Source: CBDEGU01 sp965238045
GTDB taxonomy: Bacteria > Acidobacteriota > Terriglobia > Bryobacterales > UBA6623
Direction: 5' to 3'
Length of the DNA: 64,000 nucleotides
NCBI GenBank assembly: GCA_965238045.1
Contig: CBDEGU010000012.1
Location: 682,001-746,000, forward strand
Shown: positions 51,452 through 60,076 of the stretch, piece by piece
How the letters are laid out: every line of letters begins with the position of its first letter
Numbering within the stretch: position 1 is the stretch's first letter
Made by a program: the position numbers and the translations under genes
The notes under the pieces: generated by a model
The model's input: the letters and a program-made list of their open reading frames with translations, nothing else
Database searches by the model: none
Told to the model about the DNA's origin: nothing

Positions 51452-52537
51452 ATGCTCATGCCACGCAAATATGGGCTCGGGAGAGTCTTTCAGTATCGGA
51501 ACCAGGGGCCCTGGTGGATCGAGTTCTACTACCGGGGCAAGCCGATCAGAGAATCGAGCAAGAGCGACAGGAAGGGCGATGCCGTCAGGCTTCTCAACCG
51601 GCGCCGTCAGGAAGTGGATACCGGTGCGCTTGTCATCTCGCGTCGCATCCTCGTCAGCGAACTGCTTGACGACCTGTTACGGGATTTCGAGACGAACGGC
51701 AAGTCGATCGAGTGGGCGCGCATCGTGGATGCCCACCTTCGCCCGTTCTTCGGTGCTCTGGTTGCTGCTGATGTCGGCTCGAATGCGATTGAAGCCTACA
51801 TCTTGCGGCGACGAATCAAGGGCGTTAGCAATTCAACGATCAATCGGGAACTGATGCGCTTGCGGAGAGCGTACAACCTAGCGCGCGAGTCGGAGCCGCC
51901 CAAGGTAGCCAGAACGCCACGGATGCCGCGACTGACGGAACCAACACCCCGCAAAGGCTTCTTTGAATGGGACGACTTCGTGATCGTGCGCCGCGAACTC
52001 CCCGAACAACTCCGTCCGCTCGTGACTTTCCTCCACTCCACCGGCTGCCGGGTAGGCGAGTCGCTGAAAATCATATGGCCGCAGGTGGATTTCTCGGAGC
52101 GCATCATCCGGCTTGAGCCCGGCGAGACGAAGAACGATGAGCCGCGGGACTTGCCAGTCATGAACGAGTTGTACGACATGCTGGTTCTACAAAAGGAGCG
52201 GCGCGATCAATTCTACGCTTCGTCCCCGTGGGTGTTCTCACGGAACGGCCGGCGCATCAAGGATTTCCGTGGGGCATGGGAGGAAGCCTGTACGCGAGCC
52301 GGCGTCAAAGACAGGCTGGTTCACGACCTACGTCGGACAGGTGTTAGGAATCTCGTCCGGTCTGGCGTGCCGGAAGCCGTTGCCATGCGGATCTCAGGTC
52401 ACAAGACCCGTTCCGTGTTTGACCGTTACAACATCGTGTCGGGGCGGGATATCCGGGAAGCGGCGCTCAAGCTTGAGCGGTATCACGAGGAATTGCGACA
52501 GTCCGAGAAGCCCTCCGAAGAGAGTACGGCCCACTGA
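51452..52537 (+). CDS. Tyrosine integrase of the tRNA-Leu element
   Basis: 361 residues. N-terminal arm-binding region (PWWIEFYYRGKPIRESSKSD), core-binding domain (SELLDDLLRDFETNGKSIEW), catalytic domain with STGCRVGESLKI (Arg), PGETKNDEPRDLPV (Lys region), VHDLRRTGVRNLVRSG (His-Arg), RISGHKTRSVFDRYNIV (His and Tyr). Complete. It converges on the 3' end of tRNA-Leu 85 bp away, the usual layout when an integrase uses the tRNA 3' end as attachment site. Confidence 0.92.
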   Translation: MLMPRKYGLGRVFQYRNQGPWWIEFYYRGKPIRESSKSDRKGDAVRLLNRRRQEVDTGALVISRRILVSELLDDLLRDFETNGKSIEWARIVDAHLRPFFGALVAADVGSNAIEAYILRRRIKGVSNSTINRELMRLRRAYNLARESEPPKVARTPRMPRLTEPTPRKGFFEWDDFVIVRRELPEQLRPLVTFLHSTGCRVGESLKIIWPQVDFSERIIRLEPGETKNDEPRDLPVMNELYDMLVLQKERRDQFYASSPWVFSRNGRRIKDFRGAWEEACTRAGVKDRLVHDLRRTGVRNLVRSGVPEAVAMRISGHKTRSVFDRYNIVSGRDIREAALKLERYHEELRQSEKPSEESTAH

Positions 52538-52622
52538 TGCGATACGGTGAAAATACGGTGAAAACAGTCAAATACGACGGGACCGTGTTGGTTGGGTTTG
52601 GCTGCAAGTTAGTGAAAGTAAA

Positions 52623-52709
52623 TGGTGCGGAGAGGGGGACTCGAACCCCCATGAGATTTCTCCCACTAGCACCTCAAGCTAGCGCGTCTGCCAGTTCCGC
52701 CATCTCCGC
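52623..52709 (-). tRNA. tRNA-Leu (GAG)
   Basis: Minus strand: acceptor GCGGAGA pairs with TCTCCGC; D-arm GGCGGAACTGGCAGACGCG; anticodon stem CTAGC/GCTAG around TTGAGGT (anticodon GAG); a long variable arm TGGGAGAAATCTCA typical of Leu; T-arm GGGGGTTCGAGTCCCCC. CCA is encoded (TGG at 52623-52625 on the plus strand). Length 87 nt. Beside the integrase gene, so its 3' end is the probable att site. Confidence 0.95.
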
Positions 52710-53520
52710 GTTCACTTACAACATTGTACCGGTCGAATACGCTCGGTGTCTTCCGTCCTCGGATCGGCATGACGACTCGGTCTGGTACACCGGCAGCTAG
52801 CAGATTGCTGGTCCCAGTGCGGCGAAGATCGTGGAAGATGCGCTTCGGGTGGCATTTTGTCCGGTAATGTCCGGTTTTTTGGGGATTTTCTAGCTTTTTT
52901 TGTCGCGGCGCGATGCTCGGGTGGTGGGTCGGTGCGGGTTTTGGGGGCTGCGGGGTGGTGCGGCTGGATTTTGGGCGCAGGCCGGTGGTGGCGTTTTGTC
53001 CGGATTTGCCCGGATTTTCGGATATTTGGACGGTTGGGGGTGGGCGAGGTGATGGTTCTTGGGCGATGGAGCGGCGGCGGCCCCTCTCTGAGGATTATTG
53101 GGGCTGGATTAGGGCCGGGCTGTTTGGCGTGGCGGGCTAGGTGGCCGCTCGCCCCGCTTCTTGCGTGCTTGGCCGCTTCGTTGCTAGTGTCGCATTCTTT
53201 TTTTCAAAAAAAGTGAGAGACGCCTCTCGTTCCGACTAAGTGATCCCGGCGAGCCGCCCCAGCCGGAAGTTGCAGGCGGTTCCGGGCGAAGGGTTCTCTC
53301 GCGCGGTCTTGCCGCACGGTGATCCCGCGCGGCGATGGTGCACGACTGCGCTCGTAGCCCTTCGCGGTGGATGTCCACTTTCGAGAGCCGTCCGAAGACT
53401 CGCCTTTGCGGTCACCGTCTCCTCTGTGATTCGAGGAGGCGATGAACCGCTGAGCGAGCTTTCTGTCCTGGCCAGGAAACGGTCGGGGGATCGCGGTGAT
53501 CTATCCTTTCCGGTCGTTAC
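52710..53520. other. Gene-free region with GC/GT-rich repeats and possible structured RNA
   Basis: 52850-53160 is G/T-rich on the plus strand with recurring TTTTGTCCGG and GGTGG words and no credible gene. 53190-53215 has TTTTTTTCAAAAAAAG, a short hairpin. 53220-53520 is less biased and contains several local hairpins (GTGGATGTCCAC; CTCCTC...GAGGAG; CCTGGCCAGG); it could be a structured RNA, but I cannot identify it. Confidence 0.3.
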
Positions 53521-53808
53521 GGGTATAGGCTAGCATGGGGTGTCAAGTGTTTTGGGGTGTTTTGTGCGTATGTTGTTGATTTGGTGGGAGAGGATTGTTG
53601 TGACTCGTCTGGTGGGGATGGGGGCTCAACGGCGGGTGGCCGGGGGAATAACGGTTTGCTGGGGTGGGAAAAGCCGCGGATCTTAAAACCGAGATCCACG
53701 CTCCGGGTGCTCGGAGATCGTGGGCCGGCAAGTTGGTGATTTAGATTGGTTTCTAGAAATTGGGTCTGTTTGGCAGTTCGATTTTGGCGCTTTGGGGCGA
53801 GAAAAGCC

Positions 53809-53832
53809 GCGGATCTCAAAACCGAGATCCGC
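53809..53832 (-). terminator. Hairpin terminator downstream of the ankyrin gene, repeated module
   Basis: GCGGATCTC and GAGATCCGC, 9-bp perfect stem with a 6-nt loop, then GGCTTTTCTCG on the minus strand, 11 bp past the ankyrin gene stop. Near-copies of the hairpin and flank occur at 53677-53698 and 55751-55774, so it is also a repeat. Confidence 0.5.
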
Positions 53833-53842
53833 GCCACTGGGT

Positions 53843-55382
53843 CTACGGTGATCGCGGGCCGGGTCCTCGAAGCAGGCGCACAATTTCGGAGTGGCCGGCG
53901 CTGAGCGCACGCGTCAAGGCCGTTTCGCCAGCGGCTTGCACATCCGCGTCGGCGCCTCCTTCGAGCAGGGCTTGCGCAGCGGCAGCCTGGCCCTTTTCGG
54001 CGGCGAACATGAGGGCGGTCCAGCCATCGGCCTGCGTCGCATTCACTCCGGCGCCTTTCTCCAGCAGGAGCTTTACGGTATCGGCGTGGCCGTTCAGCGC
54101 CGCACCCATCAAGGCTGTCATGCCACTTTCTGTTTTCGCATTGGCGTCGGCCCCTCGCTCGAGCAGGAGCCGCGTCGCGTCAGCGTGGCCATTGCTTGCA
54201 GCCATCATGAGGGCCGTCTGATCCCCGGTTCCTTTCACTCCGACCGCGGCCTTGTTGTCGAGCAGGATCCTGACAATGTCGCCGTGACCGTTCACCGCCG
54301 CCGCCATCAAAGCCGTGGCGCCGTTTTTGGCTTGGGCATTCACGCTGGAGCGGTGCTCGAGGAGTACTTGCACGGCGGCCGCGTGTCCAGCGGCCGCCGC
54401 ACTCATCAGGGCCGTTATGCCATCTTTTAACTTGGCATTTGCCCTGGCGCCTTTGGCCAGAAGGACCTTGACAATGCCGGCGTGCCCAGAAAACGCGGCA
54501 TCGATCAGGGCCGTGCGGCGCTCGTCATCTCCCGCGCGGACATCGGCGCCGTGCTCCAGCAAGATGTCCACGACGTCAGCGTGCCCCTCCGACGCGGCAC
54601 GCATCAGGGCCGTACGAGAACCGGAGGCTTTCGCATCTACCTTCGCGCCCTTTTCCAGCACGATTTTCGCGGCCCCGGCGTGCCCACCGAAGGCCGCACC
54701 GATCAAGGCGGTCCAGCCGTCTTTCGCCTCCGCATTCACATCAGCCCCTTTGGCCAGCAGGGTTTCGATCACGCCGGCGTGCCCCGAATTTCCCGCGCGT
54801 ATCTAAGGCGGTCCAGCCGTCTTGCGCTTCCGCATTGACGTCCGCGCCCTGGTCCAGCAGGAACTTCACAACTTCACCCTGACCTTTATCCGCCGCCAAC
54901 ATGAGGGCCGTCCGGCCGTCTTCACTTCTCGCATCCACCTCGGCGCCTTGATCCAACAGAGCTTGGAGGGCGGAGGCGTGGCCGTTCTCGGCCGCAAACA
55001 TCAAGGCGGTTCGACCCTCGGCAGCTCTCGCATCCAGGCCGGCTCCTTTGCTGAGCAAAACTTCCACGACGCCAGCGTGGCCGGCGGCAGCCGCGCCGAT
55101 CAACACCGTCCAGCCATCCCCGGTCTTGGCGTCGAGGTCAGCGCCTTGCTCAAGCAGGACGCGGGCCGCTTCAGCGTGACCGCTATTCGCCGCAACCATC
55201 AGAGCCGTCTGGCCATCCTTGGCTCGAGCATTCGCATCCGCGCCTTCGGCCAGCAAAGCTTCCACGGCATCGGCGCTGCCGGTGGCCGCGGCCTTGATCA
55301 GTTCTGAGTTAACGTCCTTTGCGCAGGCTGTGAGCAGGGTTAGTAGGACTCCTAATCCCAGGGTCATGCGTGATGGGTACAT
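53843..55382 (-). pseudogene. Ankyrin-repeat lipoprotein, single-base frameshift
   Basis: Start MYPSRMTLGLGVLLTLLTAC gives a lipoprotein signal (LLTAC lipobox). About 14-15 ankyrin repeats follow, most containing DGxTALMxAAxxGHAxxVxxLL. The frame breaks at 54804, where ATCTAAGG stands in place of ATCAAGG of neighbouring repeats: one extra T. The second part runs 54803-53843 and ends in LVRLLRGPGPRSP-type residues. Either a recent mutation, a phase-variable site or a sequencing error. Intact, it would be a ~510-residue outer- or inner-membrane-anchored protein-binding protein. Confidence 0.8.
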
Positions 55383-56092
55383 GATTCTCCTTCTCGATAA
55401 CGTCCTGCCTAAAATTCCGACGGGGCCGGGTAAGCACAGCCGTCGAACAGCAGGTTCTTGCGTGCAGAGGTGGAGCTGCGAAGGGCGGCCTTGGCCAGCC
55501 TTTTTTGAGACGCCCGGCTCCTGGAATCACTTAGCGTATAGCACAAGCCGGGCGAAATGTGCAATCGGTTTCCAACTAAGACCGTGCGCCAGTGTGGGGA
55601 GGGTTTGGCGAAATTGGGTTTGTTTGGTCGTTCGATTTTGGCGGTTTGGGGTGGGTGGGATCTGGCGGCAGGGCGGGGGTGGGTGGGGGCGGGGGGATCG
55701 ATGGTTTGCTGGGGCGAGGGGATCCATGGCTCGCCGGGGTGGGAAAAGCCGCGGATCTCAAAAGCGAGATTCGCGCGATGGGTCCGCGGTGATTGTTGTT
55801 CGCAAGTTGTTTATTTAGATGGGGTCCGGCGAGGTTGGGTTTGTTTGGTATTTCTTGTTTTGGTGGTTGCGGTGGGTCTTCGATCAACTCACTGGGCGGT
55901 GGGGCGGTGGCGATGGACGGGTGGCCGGCGCAGTATATTTCGTATCTGGACATTCGTATCTGGGACATTTCTACAGTCAACGGTTCGCTGTCCCCAATTA
56001 AGCTGTCTCACGCCAGGGGTTCACTCCATGGCCTCGCCTCAGGGGTCCGCTCCATTCCGTACCCGGAAAGCCCGAAAGCTCGCTCAAGGCGC
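55383..56092. other. Gene-free repeat-rich region
   Basis: Contains two copies of a GTTTGTTTGGT / TTCGATTTTGGCGGTTTGGGG-type motif (near 55610 and 55840, also near 53755) and the third GCGGATCTC hairpin at 55751. Frames here are shadows of this biased sequence. 55960-56090 has no recognised feature. Confidence 0.45.
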
Positions 56093-56599
56093 TCAGTAGA
56101 TGGCTGCCCAAGCCAGCGCACCCATACTAAGCCAGAGAGCCGGCACCGCCCAGGTTGCCCGACGGAGCGACATGATGCCCCAGGCCTGAACGGGGACAGC
56201 GACGAACAGCAAAAGCGAGACGACCGCAAAGCGCTTTGCGTGCTGTAAGCCTGGGAACAACCAATACGCGACTATGACAAAGACAAGGGTTGCCGCGATC
56301 CAAAAGGATACCAGGCTCAGATTCCTCGCCAGCGGCACTTGCTTATCAGGAGCCCTAGAGAGGATGCCTGTTCCCGTCATCCATGCCAAGACAATCACCA
56401 GGCTCGCAGCAGGGACCGTTCTTACGGCGGCGGCTCCCTGCCACCCAAGAACCACGAACCCTTCACTTGCGGCCAACGTGATGGCGACCCCCGCTGCTCT
56501 TAAGGAGGTCGGCAGGTCTTGCTGCTCAAGAGGCTGCGTAAACATGGCCGCGAAGGCCTTAAGCACCTCTAGGACCCGAGTCTGCAAGTTCAAGGGCAT
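56093..56599 (-). CDS. Four-TM membrane protein, uncharacterised
   Basis: 168 residues with TM segments near SLRAAGVAITLAASEGFVVL, AASLVIVLAWMTGTGIL, FWIAATLVFVIVAYWLF and FAVVSLLLFVAVPVQAWGIM, and a possible fifth near the C-terminus (ALWLSMGALAWAAIY). No family recognised. It starts 11 bp after the stop of the split secreted-protein gene, so the two are probably an operon. Confidence 0.6.
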   Translation of the reverse strand: MPLNLQTRVLEVLKAFAAMFTQPLEQQDLPTSLRAAGVAITLAASEGFVVLGWQGAAAVRTVPAASLVIVLAWMTGTGILSRAPDKQVPLARNLSLVSFWIAATLVFVIVAYWLFPGLQHAKRFAVVSLLLFVAVPVQAWGIMSLRRATWAVPALWLSMGALAWAAIY

Positions 56600-56610
56600 C
56601 CGGAGCAGAA

Positions 56611-57228
56611 TTACTTCACGACGAAGATGTACGAATACGACTTAGGACCCCGCTCGTCCAGATCTCCGCTGAAGGCCAACGTGACCCATAGCTTTTCGCC
56701 CTTTCTTGGCGGTTCTGTGATCAAGGGAACCCAGGATAGCTTGGGCCGGTTCCCTCGCAGTAATAAGAGTCTTTCGGTCCCCAGTTTCAAGCCCGGAGTA
56801 CCTTCAAGCGCTACCAGGCCGGAGACGAGGTCGTAAGTCTTCTTGTTCGCCAGCCAAAGTGACGTATCGTGCCACCTCACCAGGTCCTTCCACTGAGAAT
56901 CTCCTAAGTTGTTGGGCGGACTCCCCCCGTGGAATTCGACAAAGGTCTTCACCGGTGGGTGGCCAGAGGCGTCGGCCAGCCGGCTCCAATTCCCCAGGAG
57001 GCTCCTAATCACGGGCAAGTTGATAGCAGCATTTCGAAACAACCAGAGGGGCTGGTCGTTTCGGTAATTGGTGGCGGCGTAAACAACCTGTGCGGGACTG
57101 CGGTGGTACGGTGGAGCGCCCCACGCTAGGCACACCGAAGTACCGCGATCCCCGATATCGACCGCGTGGGGCTGGTCTGGAGAGTTTTGATTGAAGAACT
57201 TCCAAGAACCTGCGACCTTTATTCCTAG
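56611..57228 (-). pseudogene. Secreted protein, 3' part (split by IS1182)
   Basis: After removing IS1182 and one CTAG the frame joins ...PDDAYR to LGIKVAGSWKFFNQNSPDQP, HAVDIGDRGTSVCLAWGAPP, and continues to VTLAFSGDLDERGPKSYSYI. About 205 codons; a beta-rich soluble protein with no recognised domain. A GTG at 57135 could restart translation, but the N-terminal secretion signal would be missing. Confidence 0.6.
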
Positions 57229-58602
57229 GAGTCCGTCCGAGTATCAGCTTGGCACGGTTTTGGTGCTGGGTTGAATTTCCGGCGGGAGATTTACTCGTTC
57301 GGCAAGGCAGGGCTCGGGCGGTCGAAGTCGGGCGGGATGGACAAACACCGCCTGGCAGCAGTTTCTCGCGCCCCGCAGAAGCCTCCGCGAACTCTTCGAA
57401 CCGCATTTCCTTCTTGCTATCCATGGCAGAGGGTGTGCATCTTCAATATGTTGTGCGTCAGGCAAATCAACGCCCATTCGCCGCGCACCTTCTCCAACCC
57501 GCGCAAGAGAAACCCTCGCATCCCGCGCCCCTGTTTGATCTGACCAAACACCGGCTCGACGATCCCCTTGCGTTGGGCGTAAACCTTCGCTCCAGCCCGC
57601 GTCTGCAATTTGCGTTTCATCCGCTCCAGCCGCGTTGCTCCCCGCCGCAAGGGTCCGCGCTTCGCTGGCGGTGGCCGCTCCCCGTGCTTGTCTTTCTTCG
57701 TGGCGATGTAAGCCTCAATCTTGTTCTCCGGCGCGGCGGCCGATTCCAAAGATTGCAGATTCTGCTCCGAACAATAGCCGCTGTCGGCCAACACTTGTTG
57801 TGGCCGCTGCCCCGCCTGCTGCTCGACCGCTTCGAGCAGCGGCTGCAGTTGTTGTTTGTCGTTCGCCGCCTGCGTCACCGTCTGCCCCACGATCAACTGA
57901 CAGACCCCCTCCACCGCCGCCTGCGCGTTGTAGGCCTGCAAGAACCCGTCGCCGCCTTTCATGATGCGCGATTCCGGATCGCTGAAGTTGTACTGATCCT
58001 TGTCGCGCGGCTTCGCTTTGCGGACGTCGTCGGCAATCTGCTGCTCGGTTTGCTTCATCCGCCCCCAACTCATGGCCTTGTACTTGGAGGCGTTGGCTTT
58101 CATCTTCGTGCCGTCCAGCGCCACCCGACCCAGCTTCATCGCCCCGGCTTCCAGCGCCAGCCGCAACACCTGCTCGAACAGCTGGTGCAGCGCTTCCAGG
58201 TGGATCTTGCGAAAGTCGGAAATCGTGCGGAAGTCGGGCTGATTGCCGGCCGCCAACACCCGAAAAGGCACGTCCTCGACCAGACGCTCGGCGATCTTGC
58301 GCGAGGAACGCACCCCCAGGCAGTAGCCGTAGAGCAGCAGCTTCACCATCAGCCGCGGATGGTAAGGCGGCTGGCCGCGCCACTCCTTTTCATAGACCTT
58401 CTCGATCGCCGACAAATCCAGTTGATCGACCACGTCGCTGACGAAGTAGACGAGGTGGCTTTCCGGCAGCCAATCGCGCAAACTAGGAGGCAGCAGCAGT
58501 TCTTGCTCGGGAAGGTAGGGGCGGTAAGTTTTTCCCATAAACCATTATCGCCCACTTGTGTTTTTTCTCAAAGAAGAAAATGACCAATACTCGGACAGGC
58601 TC
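57229..58602 (-). mobile_element. Complete IS1182-family element
   Basis: 1374 bp. Ends GAGTCCGTCCGAGTAT and GAGCCTGTCCGAGTAT as inverted repeats; target CTAG duplicated (57225-57228 and 58603-58606). The ~190 bp between the left end and the transposase stop (57229-57416) are non-coding. Confidence 0.9.
57417..58538 (-). CDS. IS1182-family transposase
   Basis: 373 residues. YRPYLPEQELLLPPSLRDWL, HPRLMVKLLLYGYCLGVRSS, LGRVALDGTKMKANASKYKA (first Asp), QVLADSGYCSEQNLQSLESA (second) and YAQRKGIVEPVFGQIKQGRG (Glu) are the family signatures. Intact; somewhat shorter than many IS1182 transposases. Confidence 0.92.
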   Translation of the reverse strand: MGKTYRPYLPEQELLLPPSLRDWLPESHLVYFVSDVVDQLDLSAIEKVYEKEWRGQPPYHPRLMVKLLLYGYCLGVRSSRKIAERLVEDVPFRVLAAGNQPDFRTISDFRKIHLEALHQLFEQVLRLALEAGAMKLGRVALDGTKMKANASKYKAMSWGRMKQTEQQIADDVRKAKPRDKDQYNFSDPESRIMKGGDGFLQAYNAQAAVEGVCQLIVGQTVTQAANDKQQLQPLLEAVEQQAGQRPQQVLADSGYCSEQNLQSLESAAAPENKIEAYIATKKDKHGERPPPAKRGPLRRGATRLERMKRKLQTRAGAKVYAQRKGIVEPVFGQIKQGRGMRGFLLRGLEKVRGEWALICLTHNILKMHTLCHG

Positions 58603-58603
58603 C

Positions 58604-58792
58604 TAGACGGTAGGCGTCGTCCGGCTTGTCTCGGCCCAGTTCCGCCTTAACCATATCACGGCACTCGTGATCCGCTCGGATGGTCGTCTTTGAGCCAACG
58701 AGAAGAGTGAGCGCCGTGAAGACGCAAATACGGCTAAGCGAGGTTCCAGGCCAACTACGGCCTACGCAATACGCAAATCTCATAAAACACAT
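58604..58792 (-). pseudogene. Secreted protein, 5' part (split by IS1182)
   Basis: From ATG 58792 (GGAGG 5-6 bp upstream): MCFMRFAYCVGRSWPGTSLS then RICVFTALTLLVGSKTTIRA, a long signal peptide, and DHECRDMVKAELGRDKPDDA YR, reaching the CTAG target at codon 63. With the 3' part it rebuilds a protein of about 267 residues. 58793-58861 has no gene. Confidence 0.6.
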
Positions 58793-58861
58793 CGCAACCT
58801 CCGCCCGAGATCGTTCCCGGTCCCGCCGATGCAATTATCCAACAATAAAGGTTGCTATTCA

Positions 58862-59020
58862 CCAGGATTTCCATTTTGGCCCTGGCACGGTGACAGTATA
58901 CACCTGCGCTGCCACGAATACCACATCTTTTTTCTCCAAACCCTGCAAATTACCTCCGCCGGCGGGGCCAGAGTTCGTCCGTCCGCTCACAGACGCTGCT
59001 GGAGTGGGCTGAACGGCGCT
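58862..59020 (+). repeat. Dispersed repeat R1, copy f
   Basis: CCAGGATTTCCATTTTGGCC, GGTGACAGTATACACCTGCG, CCTGCAAATTACCTCCGCC and GCTCACAGACGCTGCTGGAG: a full copy. It lies between the split secreted-protein gene and an IS1380 scrap. Confidence 0.8.
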
Positions 59021-59116
59021 CCTACCGACACTGCTGCCCGCGAAAGCTTTTTGGATTTGAAGCCAAAAGCTGTTGGTTCTCGTCTGGGCAACGCTACCCG
59101 CTCGGCAGCGGCAGCG

Positions 59117-59152
59117 GCAGCGCCCAGATCCGACGCTGCAGGTCGCCGGAAG
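59117..59152. mobile_element. IS1380 transposase 3' scrap
   Basis: CAGCGCCCAGATCCGACGC and the next ~17 bp nearly match 28733-28768, the 3' end of the IS1380 transposase gene. A minimal remnant just upstream of the methyltransferase gene. Confidence 0.55.
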
Positions 59153-59215
59153 CCCCGGAAAGCCTAATAGGCGAAGTGCGTCAGCGGGTGAGCGGCAGTT
59201 GTATGGTACAGTCGC

Positions 59216-59977
59216 ATGGATATGTCTGCTGAGCCTCTAAAAGACGAATGGATTCGGCAATTGATTCTTGGAAAAAGCTTTGCCGATATCGGCGGGTTGG
59301 GGGGCTCGGCAGTCAACGAGACGGTCACCATTGCCCTGGAGGCCGGGGCAAGCGAAGCTACGCTGATCGACGTGCTGCCGTTGGAGCACCCCTTTTGGGA
59401 GGACTTCGAGGAACGTTGCCGCGAGCGGCATCTTGAAAACTACCGGAAGCTGCAAGGGGACGTCAATCGCTTGGACCCCGATGAGACAGGCACGTTCGAG
59501 ATGGTCCACTGCTCGGGCGTGCTCTACCACATGCCCGACCCGGTGAGCACCATCCTGCGGCTCCGTAGTGTGACGGAGCGGTATCTCATTCTGAGCAGCG
59601 CCGTCGTTCCCGATCGCATCGCAACTAGCGAGGGGGCAGAGCTGAACTTGCCATCGGGTGGCGCCCTGTTCGTGCCAGCGCTTGGCGGTGCTGTCGCCGA
59701 GATCCTGCGCCAGCACTGGAGCGCGTGCGGTGTGGAACTCCCGGATGTGGGTCAGGGCAGGGTTTACCCGTGGATACGGTTCGGGCAAGGTGACAAGGAA
59801 TCACCAATGGGGAACATTGACTATAGTCCCTGGTGGTGGTTTTTCACTGAGAGGTCACTGGAGGGCATGCTCCAGACCGCCGGTTTCAAAATCCTTGACA
59901 AGCACGCTGCCTGGGGCTCGAGAGCCATGAGCTACCTCTGCGAACGTGATGCGCTCCCGTCGGGTCGCGGTAGCTGA
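59216..59977 (+). CDS. SAM-dependent methyltransferase, class I
   Basis: 253 residues. LGKSFADIGGLGGSAVNETV is motif I (a DxGGxxG variant), EATLIDVLPLEHPFWEDFEE motif II, and FEMVHCSGVLYHMPDPVSTI motif IV/post-IV, as in Methyltransf_23-type enzymes. The C-terminal part has a Trp-rich YSPWWWFFTERSLEGMLQTA segment. No neighbour indicates the substrate; small molecule or glycan methylation is typical. Confidence 0.85.
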   Translation: MDMSAEPLKDEWIRQLILGKSFADIGGLGGSAVNETVTIALEAGASEATLIDVLPLEHPFWEDFEERCRERHLENYRKLQGDVNRLDPDETGTFEMVHCSGVLYHMPDPVSTILRLRSVTERYLILSSAVVPDRIATSEGAELNLPSGGALFVPALGGAVAEILRQHWSACGVELPDVGQGRVYPWIRFGQGDKESPMGNIDYSPWWWFFTERSLEGMLQTAGFKILDKHAAWGSRAMSYLCERDALPSGRGS

Positions 59978-60076
59978 GCCGGGGCGCAAAGAGTTCGGCT
60001 TCATCCACTCCCACTGGGTCAACCACTGGGCCTAGCCTCTGCGCCAAAGGATGAGAAGTGTAGTAGGGTGTTTGAG

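Noticed and set aside
48671..52537. Anti-phage defence island
   Set aside because: None of the genes shows a nuclease, helicase, ATPase or toxin motif; the gene set is that of a small integrative element.
57249..58583. 444-aa plus-strand frame opposite the IS1182 transposase
   Set aside because: Antisense shadow with Leu/Arg/His-rich composition; the minus-strand transposase has all family motifs.
10385..59020. Conserved minus-strand reading VYTVTVPGPKWKSW in R1 as a peptide gene
   Set aside because: Frame is kept in several copies, but there is no consistent start or stop, and copy b and others change freely; the DNA hairpin explains the conservation.
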